In this document: positions 8,301-13,580 of the stretch, piece after piece
How the letters are laid out: the number at the start of each line of letters is the position of its first letter
How positions within the stretch are numbered: the stretch's first letter is position 1
Origin: Chitinophaga lutea
Lineage (GTDB): Bacteria > Bacteroidota > Bacteroidia > Chitinophagales > Chitinophagaceae
NCBI RefSeq assembly: GCF_003813775.1
Contig: NZ_RPDH01000002.1
Location: forward strand, 2,418,001 to 2,482,000
DNA: 64,000 nucleotides
Reading direction: 5' to 3'
Notes under the pieces: generated by a model
The model's database searches: none
What the model saw: only the letters and a program-made list of their open reading frames with translations
Told to the model about the DNA's origin: nothing
Translations under genes and position numbers: made by a program

Positions 8301-9090
8301 CACATTATATTCATACTTTGGTAACTATAACGAGGAGTATACAAAAATCCTGTTGGGAAATGTTCGATTCCACCTTTCTTATGAATTAGAAAGGTGCTTA
8401 AACGAAGTTATAAAATCACATGGCTTTGATTCAGTTTGGCAATATCTACTTAGAAGGTATGATAAAAAACTGGAGCTTATAAATACAAATGGGCATGACT
8501 ACACTTATGAGTACGTACCAAGGGAAAACAGCGGCTTAATTATAAAAGGAATGTCTGAAACGGACATTTCTGAAATTTTCGTTAAAGCCATAGAATGGTT
8601 TTTTTCAGTGTCTCCTTCTCCAGGATATAGTGATCAGTCTATATATCTCGTTAAATACTTCCGCCCAAAAGATGAAATTACAAGCGAAATCTTCGAATAT
8701 CTAGATAATAAGCTCAACTTTAATATTACGAATGTTGAATTTCTGAAACGGTTTTCGAGTATTCTTCAAATCTTCAAGAAAAAAAATGAACAAATTATCA
8801 CTTTAGTACTTCGGCTATGCAATATTGTGCACAAAATTAATAATGCACCCAAGGTTAAAGACGAGATTTTATCAGACTGTTACTTTGCCCTAACATCCGT
8901 TGGTGCTAAAACTGGCACTCCAGGTCAGCCATTTCCCATAGATTTGGAAATGAAAAAACTATTTGAAGAATCTATAGAAAAATTTAGGGTTCAATTTGAC
9001 AATATTCAAATTCTCCACTCTGCGCTCAAAAGTTTCAATAGAGATATTGAGAGAAGTTTGAACGAAGATGGGCTAAACGACTGGAACTAA
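5323..9090 (+). CDS. STAND NTPase with N-terminal PD-(D/E)XK-like nuclease domain (Avs-like)
   Basis: A 1255-residue multidomain protein. Residues 1-150 look like a restriction-endonuclease fold: GFDGSF (Asp44) is followed by WRFQYKYH, where Gln61 and Lys63 fit the QxK variant of the PD-(D/E)XK core. Residues 180-420 form a STAND/AAA-type NTPase with Walker A GEAGLGKT (205-212), Walker B LVFIDDAH (255-262) and an LLTSRN sensor segment (about 286-291). The remaining 800 residues are helix-rich without a recognised repeat and are the likely sensor. The order effector, NTPase, sensor matches antiviral STAND (Avs) proteins, in which ligand binding triggers assembly and nuclease activation. Function here is inferred. 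It follows the TIR gene at 104 bases. There is no frameshift or stop, so the gene appears intact. Base composition is strikingly AT-rich. Confidence 0.82.
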   Translation: MIKKIVWANYTPDDFQLFCNSLLSFEVGKQFIPYGAKGKDKGFDGSFQGFYDLEEGNWRFQYKYHSTPTAKAFSSLKSDIKDEVKKIKDENYFVLLTNVELSKSQQDQLLEIGNKHKPGRVTTQIILWDGAKLHSLYLKYPILHTWLEERFHQLKPFEYSFGDLLNAGLQNMQTLSNEFAGRTKELNEVHQALVNPDILLINISGEAGLGKTRLAVEYIQNNIQTIDSWHCIVLESGNISGTDIAKALSGTTNYLVFIDDAHNHSPQLILDIFKVAESSQNKIKILLTSRNLIGYYPTQLINSKSLFKVKTVELTKFTPEETSDYLEIHLKGTYLEDHVSSLVQISRGIPILIVALLRAAHEHISIPEIKNGNFLIQYVLSYFESCINYINSETNISKLNIRRIIKLVCLLEPFDYHDQNILKEISSNENVTEHEIRFILNTLVNQKFSFGQKKKEIKPDYYSDIYLNNELTTPWVESVLANYVDFTDNIIRNLGSIASVHDGQIKENLLEKMLVEYLGRVEYTQDTNELEKIFDTLEHVAHIYPSIALNAIGKTLTFHPNVIVKDSSIYRSILFLLSNIANTSDHLSVILQYTNDIYNLSFDQNIFQDIFGYASLEVYYGINLERQMFFVQKSEELLREQSTLSDFIIHGLNKLLELDFTLTTMSGNRLKYHIRTFYLPETADIIQLRNKIIDLLICGYSTEKYDAKQLAILDIILEVPGTILRSKSRKNPYKGELEIQKVFLWLEKVLNSTNLQCLSKIINSLRLYKMWFKDEPYITKLNEIESKLTPGTLTKKIMIQLSEDYSNISFDESDDKVRKFTGQLIADFKIEDLFTSAYDIFTRVPDNPRFPLFVSTIHQNHHIKSIEFFELAWLKGRNFFHHYGSYFLQSLCFRHDDRLTFSKFIQRLQDEDSQISRNLILDVYCYSIPWKDKINNDDHKLILSLYNSKKPVNQLIVSQVLGVLYYNNASQANTAIADFVTNCNQREADLLFRTLYSYFGNYNEEYTKILLGNVRFHLSYELERCLNEVIKSHGFDSVWQYLLRRYDKKLELINTNGHDYTYEYVPRENSGLIIKGMSETDISEIFVKAIEWFFSVSPSPGYSDQSIYLVKYFRPKDEITSEIFEYLDNKLNFNITNVEFLKRFSSILQIFKKKNEQIITLVLRLCNIVHKINNAPKVKDEILSDCYFALTSVGAKTGTPGQPFPIDLEMKKLFEESIEKFRVQFDNIQILHSALKSFNRDIERSLNEDGLNDWN

Positions 9091-9131
9091 ATACACAAAA
9101 ATAACTACGACGAAGAAGGCATTTAAAGATG

Positions 9132-9377
9132 TTATTCAACCGCCCCCTCCGGCAGAAAATCCTTCGGGGAACAATTAAAGATCCTAGCCAGGTCGTTCAG
9201 GTGACGGATATTATACTTATGCCGCTGGCTCTCGCTCTCCACATTCGATACAAAACTGTCCGCAAGCCCAAGGTGATGGGATAAGTCTATCTGCCGCATT
9301 TGGGCCTTTTCTCTCATTTCCTTTACCCTCTCGATAACGTACAAATCAATTTTGGATGCGTGCGGCTTGCTTTTCAT
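9132..9377 (-). CDS. Xre-family helix-turn-helix regulator
   Basis: An 81-residue DNA-binding protein with one HTH_3/Xre domain (about residues 8-72): VKEMREKAQMRQIDLSHHLG, then ADSFVSNVESES and LNDLARIFNCSPKDFLPE. I start at the ATG at 9377 (MKSKPHASK); upstream in-frame codons encode an unlikely sequence and would cover the palindrome at 9421-9438. The gene faces the STAND gene convergently. Its upstream palindrome suggests autoregulation and control of the divergent segment that holds the structured RNA and the gene at 9756. A role as controller of element or cargo expression is inferred. Confidence 0.82.
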   Translation of the reverse strand: MKSKPHASKIDLYVIERVKEMREKAQMRQIDLSHHLGLADSFVSNVESESQRHKYNIRHLNDLARIFNCSPKDFLPEGAVE

Positions 9378-9420
9378 TATGAATTTTGAGGTAAAGCACG
9401 GCCTAACCAAAGAAAATATC

Positions 9421-9438
9421 AACCACACATGTGTGGTT
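9421..9438. promoter_or_regulatory. Perfect 18-bp palindrome, probable Xre operator
   Basis: AACCACACATGTGTGGTT reads identically on both strands. It lies 44 bases upstream of the chosen Xre start codon, in the gap between divergent units, the normal place for an autoregulatory operator. The assignment to the neighbouring Xre protein is inference. Confidence 0.65.
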
Positions 9439-9514
9439 TTGTGTAATTTTTCACTATATTTGGTTGAATAAATTACCAAACTTCTTAGCCATGAATTCTT
9501 CCTAGATGCTTAAT

Positions 9515-9547
9515 TTTGGCGTCTGACGAAAATATCAAGCGCATTTG
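9515..9547 (+). promoter_or_regulatory. Possible Bacteroidota-type promoter for the structured RNA
   Basis: TTTG at 9515-9518, a 21-base spacer, then CGCATTTG at 9540-9547, which matches TAnnTTTG at the TTTG half only. It would start transcription about 15-20 bases before the first predicted helix of the structured segment. The match is weak. Confidence 0.3.
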
Positions 9548-9568
9548 CTTTTCACTCGTACCCGAAAA

Positions 9569-9717
9569 CTACGACCTTTCAAAGACTACGAGCGATAAGG
9601 TAAATCGCCTGCATCATACTGGTGTGGGCGTTCTTATCTCGTTGTCTGGGTGTCGTAGCCCATCGGGAACAGGTAGGGACTAACCCACGCCATTTTTTAT
9701 TTCCCTTAGTTCCTACC
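9569..9717 (+). ncRNA. Structured RNA or long leader with a predicted loop-loop pseudoknot
   Basis: Four complementary blocks are visible. CTACGAC (9569-9575) pairs with GTCGTAG (9652-9658). CGAGCGATAAG (9589-9599) pairs with CTTATCTCG (9633-9641) with a two-base bulge. GGTAGGGACTA (9672-9682) pairs with TAGTTCCTACC (9707-9717) with one G-U pair. GGTGTGGG (9621-9628), in the loop of the second helix, pairs with CCCACGCC (9684-9691), in the loop of the third-block hairpin, with one G-U pair. No protein frame explains the stretch. It precedes the gene at 9756 by 38 bases, so it could be a cis-regulatory leader, or a separate small RNA of the element. Family membership is unknown to me. Confidence 0.6.
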
Positions 9718-9755
9718 CCATCTCCCTTACATTTTCCTCACCCAAAACTTGACCG

Positions 9756-10130
9756 ATGACAGAAATCAAACATCGGATTGGCTATTGCATTGCCAATCAG
9801 TACACCTATTTCAAGGCGCTAAGTAACCTATCCAGGGAGTTCAAGGCCAAATTATGCCTGGAGCTGGGGTGGACTTCCACCACCTTCGATAATAGTCTGA
9901 ATTCCTCAAGGGAGGCCAAAAACATAGAGCGGGAAGCCATTCACAAAGTGGCTTATGAACTGCTGGAAGGGATCATTAAGCAGAATTTCCGTGTTCTGGA
10001 AACTGAATTTACGATAGACATATCGGCATTGGAGACAAAGGCCCAATCCCTGAATAGCGAAATCAACTATATCAAGTCTCATGTTTCCTTGTTCACCCAA
10101 AAATTTACCGATGGAACCGCTGAACATTAA
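9756..10130 (+). CDS. Hypothetical protein of the mobile element
   Basis: A 124-residue soluble protein that I cannot assign to a family. The N-terminal half is mixed helical with many aromatic residues (ANQYTYFKALSNLSREFKAK), and the C-terminal third is a likely coiled coil (ISALETKAQSLNSEINYIKS). ATG start, no signal peptide. It follows the structured RNA segment and overlaps the next gene by 20 bases, so the two form a small operon. Its position between a regulator and a recombinase suggests a role in element maintenance or excision, but nothing in the sequence proves that. Confidence 0.65.
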   Translation: MTEIKHRIGYCIANQYTYFKALSNLSREFKAKLCLELGWTSTTFDNSLNSSREAKNIEREAIHKVAYELLEGIIKQNFRVLETEFTIDISALETKAQSLNSEINYIKSHVSLFTQKFTDGTAEH

Positions 10131-10365
10131 GAACTACGAAGCCTTCATGCTCTATTTTGAGGGTATTATGGACATCCTCAACGATGTTTCCAGCGACATA
10201 AAGGCCGTTTACATCAACGTACATATGGACGGAGACGTCACGCCGTGCGTATGCGGAAATGCACTCAATTACACAACGGAAGTAATCGAGAACCCACATT
10301 TTCACAGTGAGGTTACCTTTTTCCTTTCGCCGCCATCAGTGAAAAAAGAAATTAAGTCATACTAG
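10111..10365 (+). CDS. Hypothetical protein of the mobile element
   Basis: An 84-residue protein with no family I recognise. I choose the ATG at 10111 (MEPLNIKNYEAF), which overlaps the previous stop by 20 bases; an ATG ten codons earlier is also possible. The protein is acidic in its first half (FEGIMDILNDVSSDIKAVYI) and has an isolated CVC. A good intrinsic terminator follows 24 bases after the stop, which supports a real transcription unit ending here. Confidence 0.6.
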   Translation: MEPLNIKNYEAFMLYFEGIMDILNDVSSDIKAVYINVHMDGDVTPCVCGNALNYTTEVIENPHFHSEVTFFLSPPSVKKEIKSY

Positions 10366-10389
10366 TTCGGACGAAAATGGGGTTATTAC

Positions 10390-10418
10390 GGGTGGGATAT
10401 CTATCCCGCCCTATTTTT
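10390..10418 (+). terminator. Intrinsic terminator of the 9756-10365 operon
   Basis: GGGTGGGAT (10390-10398), loop ATCT, ATCCCGCCC (10403-10411) with one G-U pair, then TATTTTT. This is a well-formed nine-pair stem with a U-rich tail. Confidence 0.8.
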
Positions 10419-10656
10419 AGGGGAGGCGATTTTGTGCCACATTGTTTACGGTTGGCGTTAGACTTTACTTAAACACGGTTTTATTTACTCAAATTTGTCC
10501 AATTCCGTTCAGAATCGCCCACCAGCTTGAATTTTAACAATTTTTCCCAAAGAAAAATTTGGAACCCGCCCCTTCCGCAACGTATATTCGTCGTCCCACA
10601 CTCCACTGCATCTCAGCAGCCAGTTTATTATTCTCCACAATATAAACTCCGGGCAT
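10419..10656. other. Intergenic before the recombinase unit
   Basis: No gene is seen. A perfect inverted repeat AATTTTTC / GAAAAATT (10539-10546 and 10552-10559, five-base spacer) lies about 100 bases before the small leader gene. It could be an operator for recombinase expression. Confidence 0.4.
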
Positions 10657-10734
10657 ATGACTCAAGAAGAGAAAGAATTTTGTGAATTAGTGGCCTGCAT
10701 CATTGTTGAACTCATTTTAAACGAAACGTTATGA
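10657..10734 (+). CDS. 25-residue ORF coupled to the serine recombinase
   Basis: A tiny open frame starting MTQEEKEFCELVACIIVE and ending in a TGA that overlaps the recombinase ATG (ATGA). It has an acidic start and a hydrophobic middle. Its exact overlap suggests either a translated leader that couples or limits recombinase translation, or a small functional protein. It is too short for confident coding prediction. Confidence 0.5.
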   Translation: MTQEEKEFCELVACIIVELILNETL

Positions 10735-12254
10735 TCGCAATCGGGTATGTTCGCATCAGCACGAAGGACCAGTCCAAATACTCGCTGGACTATCAAAAAA
10801 ACAGCATCAGGGATTATTGCAAGCGGAACAAACTGGAACTCGTCAACCTCTTTGAGGACGACGGAGAAAGCAGCTATACGTTTGACCGCCCCGACTGGAT
10901 CGCCCTGGAAGACTTCATCAAGAAGCACAAAGGCAAAGTCCAGTACCTCATTGTCATGGATCACGACCGCTTCAGCCGGAACCTCCCGGAAGCCCTCAAC
11001 AAAATATCCCATCTGGAAATGAAATTCGGGATCAAGGTACTGGCGACAAACGAACCCATAGACCTCGATCCCTCCGACCCCAACGTCTTCATGACCCGGG
11101 CGTTCAAATATATGATGGCGAACAACGAGCTTTTCAACATCCGCCGCCGCACCTCCGCCGGGATTCGCCAGGCGCTGGAGAGCGGGCGCTTCGTGAACCG
11201 CGCCCCCTTCGGATATAAAAACGTCAAAGCAGAAGGCGGGAAAGGCTTCATCGTGATCGACGAGGAACGCTCGTTCATCGTGAAAAAGATCTTCCGGGAT
11301 TTCCTGATGGGCCACCCGTTCGGGCAAATCTGCAAGGAAGCCCGCGCCCTCGGGTTCACCTATTCCGGTAATTCCGCCATCCCGCGCATCCTAAATAACC
11401 ACTTATACGCCGGATTGATAAAAGTTCCCGCCAGCAAACAAACCCCGGAGAAAATAATCCCCGGCATCCACCAACCGATCATTTCAGAAACGGAATTTTG
11501 GCGCGCGCAGGAATTGCTTGGCAACATCAAACCCATCAAATGCATGCCGGTGGATGAGGTGCCATTACGCGGCATCCTCACCTGCACCTGCGGCCTCAAC
11601 ATGACCGCGGGAAAAAGCAAAGGCAAGCGGAAATACTACAATTACTACCGCTGCCGTGTCCATAATAACCTAAACTTCTCCGCAATCAAAATCCACGATC
11701 AACTGGATAAAATCCTCGACTTGTGCAGCTTCAAGCCGGAGCAAACCACCTACATCGCAGAAAAAGCAAAGGAACGAATGAACGATGCCCTTGCAGAAAG
11801 AACCCAGCAAGTCGCCATAAAAACAAAGGAACTGGAAGAAATAAACCGGAAGATCGAGAAGAACGAAGAGCGGTTTATGGAAGACATGATCGAACCGGAA
11901 ACGTACAGGAAGTGGCACAAGAAATTCCAGATTCAGAAAGCATTGCTCATGGAAGAAATCAATTCCCTCACGCGCAACCGCCACGAAAAACTGGAAAAAC
12001 TTTTTCAAGTTCTCCCCTATTTAACATCCCTCAAAAGTATTTTCCAGAAAGCAACCGTGCGGCAGAAACATCAGCTATTACGCGGGGTGTTCAAACGTGG
12101 GCTCACATATCGCGAAGGGGCATTTAGAACACCCTGGCTCCATCCTGCCTTAATACATAACGAAGTGACGCTCAAACAAAAAGGGCTGCTCTTTGTAGAA
12201 CAGCCCTCAAGTGACTTAGGAGATTCTCCCATTCGTAGCGAGATCGGGAGTTGA
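10731..12254 (+). CDS. Large serine recombinase (element integrase)
   Basis: This is a site-specific recombinase of the resolvase/invertase superfamily, large-serine subgroup. The N-terminal catalytic domain (about 1-145) shows YVRISTKDQS with nucleophile Ser10, and DHDRFSRN. A Recombinase domain (about 160-260) contains APFGYKN. A zinc-ribbon-like part is seen in LTCTCGLNMT through YYRC, then a long coiled coil (about 340-430) typical of this class. The C-terminal 26 or so codons lie beyond the right attachment repeat, in host DNA, and run antisense over the tRNA terminator and the 3' end of the tRNA. In the excised circle the frame would instead end four residues after HNE. GC-rich compared with the cargo. 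ATG start, coupled to a 25-residue ORF. Confidence 0.93.
   Translation: MIAIGYVRISTKDQSKYSLDYQKNSIRDYCKRNKLELVNLFEDDGESSYTFDRPDWIALEDFIKKHKGKVQYLIVMDHDRFSRNLPEALNKISHLEMKFGIKVLATNEPIDLDPSDPNVFMTRAFKYMMANNELFNIRRRTSAGIRQALESGRFVNRAPFGYKNVKAEGGKGFIVIDEERSFIVKKIFRDFLMGHPFGQICKEARALGFTYSGNSAIPRILNNHLYAGLIKVPASKQTPEKIIPGIHQPIISETEFWRAQELLGNIKPIKCMPVDEVPLRGILTCTCGLNMTAGKSKGKRKYYNYYRCRVHNNLNFSAIKIHDQLDKILDLCSFKPEQTTYIAEKAKERMNDALAERTQQVAIKTKELEEINRKIEKNEERFMEDMIEPETYRKWHKKFQIQKALLMEEINSLTRNRHEKLEKLFQVLPYLTSLKSIFQKATVRQKHQLLRGVFKRGLTYREGAFRTPWLHPALIHNEVTLKQKGLLFVEQPSSDLGDSPIRSEIGS
12138..12165. repeat. Right attachment-site repeat (attR) of the mobile element
   Basis: Matches 2006-2033 at 26 of 28 positions, with 15 identical bases at 12151-12165. 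It is embedded in the 3' end of the serine recombinase gene and lies 70 bases from the tRNA gene. Sequence to its right is host-side. Confidence 0.75.
12182..12207 (-). terminator. Terminator of the tRNA gene
   Basis: AGGGCTG (12182-12188) pairs with CAGCCCT (12201-12207). On the minus strand the stem is followed by TTTTTG, so it terminates leftward transcription from the tRNA. The element inserted just beyond it, leaving tRNA transcription intact. Confidence 0.75.
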
Positions 12255-12309
12255 ACCCGAGACCTTTGGGTTATGAATCCAACGCTCTAACCACCTGAGC
12301 TACCTCGCC
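12236..12309 (-). tRNA. tRNA with anticodon CAU (probably elongator tRNA-Met)
   Basis: The minus strand gives a complete cloverleaf of 74 nt: acceptor GGCGAGG with TCTCGCT plus discriminator A, U8-A9, D-arm GCTC/GAGC, anticodon loop TTCATAA (anticodon CAT at 12273-12275), and T-arm TCGGG TTCAACT CCCGA. The acceptor has a G1-U72 pair and the anticodon stem has an A31-C39 mismatch. CCA is not encoded. A CAU anticodon can also belong to tRNA-Ile2 (lysidine-modified) or initiator tRNA; the A-U/G-C pattern favours elongator Met, but this was not tested. Confidence 0.9.
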
Positions 12310-12411
12310 AAATTCCCGGTCTATTTCTAAATCGGGAGTGCAAAGATACAGGCTAAACTTTTAAAAGTCAAAAGTTAAGGCAAAAAAGTTTTTAAGCCCT
12401 GCCATAGCGGG

Positions 12412-12882
12412 TTACGGCTGATAGGGGCCTCCCGGTTCACCCCAGCCCCACTTCGGCATCGGCTCATTTTCGTTCACCGGGTTATCGCTGGTTTGAGAAT
12501 TGATGACCGCGAGGCGGCTCCCCCACTCCAGGTACCCCACCAGGGCGGAACGAAACTCCGGATCGTCGGCCAGGCCTACTTCGTCGGCGCTGTCGAGCAG
12601 GAGGTTGATCCAGCGGCGGCGCTGGGGCTCGGTGAGCATTTTGCCGAGGTGATGGCGCACCATCCCGGCATGGCTGCCGCCGTCGCCGGTGGTGTAAGCG
12701 GGCGGGCCGCCTAATACTTCACCGATGAAGTGGGCTACATGTTTGCTATGCTCGGGGCTCATATGGCGGAAAACAGGTTCCAGCAGCTCGTCTTTTCCTA
12801 CTTTGGCATAAAATACTTCCGTCAGGCGCTCGAGTGCGGGTTGGCCGCCGGCCCAGGCATATAATGAAGGTGTGTCTTTCAT
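12412..12882 (-). CDS. Group II truncated haemoglobin
   Basis: A 156-residue small globin that binds haem and oxygen or NO in the cytoplasm, often linked to oxidative or nitrosative stress. The 2-on-2 globin fold covers about residues 8-130. FYAKVGKDELLEPVF is the B/C-helix part with the distal Phe-Tyr pair, HAGMVRHHLG carries the likely proximal His, and RRRWINLLLDSADEVGL is the typical G-helix with a Trp. A short Pro/Gly-rich tail follows. Monocistronic by spacing. Family assignment is good; the physiological ligand is not shown by the sequence. Confidence 0.88.
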   Translation of the reverse strand: MKDTPSLYAWAGGQPALERLTEVFYAKVGKDELLEPVFRHMSPEHSKHVAHFIGEVLGGPPAYTTGDGGSHAGMVRHHLGKMLTEPQRRRWINLLLDSADEVGLADDPEFRSALVGYLEWGSRLAVINSQTSDNPVNENEPMPKWGWGEPGGPYQP

Positions 12883-13130
12883 GCGCTGAATGTACAGAAA
12901 TTTTCAAGGGCGACTGGCCCTGCGAGCAAGATCCCGGGAAAAGTACAACCCGAGCAGGCGGCCGTTACCATGGCGCTTCCATAGCTCTCCATTGAACGGC
13001 CTTATTGCCTTCCGTTCCCGGCTGCTGTTTTAATGAGCCTCCATCAACCACCTGCTTCCACCGTCCCCCTCATAAAAACGCCCCCACCTCCCCCATCATG
13101 ATAAACATCCTCCAAAAAAAGAAGGTAATA

Positions 13131-13161
13131 TTTGTTTCGTACGAAATATTTCCTACCTTTA
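13131..13161 (+). promoter_or_regulatory. Promoter and operator of the BlaI/M56 operon
   Basis: TTTG (13131-13134), a 19-base spacer, then TACCTTTA (13154-13161), one base off TAnnTTTG. The spacer begins with the perfect 12-bp palindrome TTTCGTACGAAA (13135-13146), a plausible BlaI operator. The -7 box ends only four bases before the ATG, so the transcript would be leaderless or nearly so. Confidence 0.6.
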
Positions 13162-13165
13162 AACC

Positions 13166-13558
13166 ATGAAGCCGAACAAAAAAGACAACAGCGCCGAACC
13201 CACCAAATCCGAGCTCGAGATTTTGCAGGTTTTATGGCAACAGGGGCCGTCCACCGTACGCACCGTCAACGACGTGCTCAATGAGCAGAAAAGGGAGGTG
13301 CAATACACCTCTACCCTCAAACTCATGCAGATCATGGTGGAAAAAGGCTGGCTGAACCGCGACGAAAGCCAGATGAAACATGTGTACAGCGCCGCAGTGG
13401 AAGAAGACTCCACCAAAGGCCACCTGCTCGAGCGGTTTGTGGACACCCTTTACAACGGCTCCGCCAGCAGCCTGATGATGCAACTGCTGGGCAATAAAAA
13501 AACATCCAAAAAGGAACTCGACGCTATCAGGGAATTGTTGAAGAAGATGGATAAATAG
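13166..13558 (+). CDS. BlaI/MecI-family transcriptional repressor
   Basis: A 130-residue winged-helix repressor of the penicillinase-repressor family. It begins with KSELEILQVLWQQGPSTVRT and continues through the recognition region YTSTLKLMQIMVEKGWL, then a C-terminal dimerization part (STKGHLLERFVDTLYNGSAS). Members repress their own operon until cleaved through a partner M56 metalloprotease, which is encoded next, 22 bases downstream. No beta-lactamase is in the window, so the regulated stress or target genes are unknown; Bacteroidota carry many such pairs unrelated to beta-lactams. Confidence 0.92.
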   Translation: MKPNKKDNSAEPTKSELEILQVLWQQGPSTVRTVNDVLNEQKREVQYTSTLKLMQIMVEKGWLNRDESQMKHVYSAAVEEDSTKGHLLERFVDTLYNGSASSLMMQLLGNKKTSKKELDAIRELLKKMDK

Positions 13559-13580
13559 TCTCATTTTTCAATCCGACGTT

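Larger units (their letters stand above)
2019..12165. mobile_element. Integrated mobilizable element with serine recombinase and TIR/STAND cargo
   Basis: Directly repeated 15-bp ends enclose MobC, a relaxase, a hairpin-rich candidate oriT, an AT-rich two-gene cargo, an Xre regulator, a structured RNA segment, small unknown genes and a large serine recombinase at the right end. No type IV secretion genes are present, so the element should be mobilizable in trans and not self-transmissible. It has inserted just beyond the terminator of a tRNA-CAU gene. The cargo genes are visibly AT-richer than the flanking chromosome, which supports acquisition. The ends are inferred from the repeats and the position of the recombinase; an empty site in a related genome would settle them. 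Confidence 0.8.

Noticed and set aside
2006..12165. Integrative conjugative element (self-transmissible)
   Set aside because: No coupling protein or type IV secretion genes occur between the ends; only mobilization genes.
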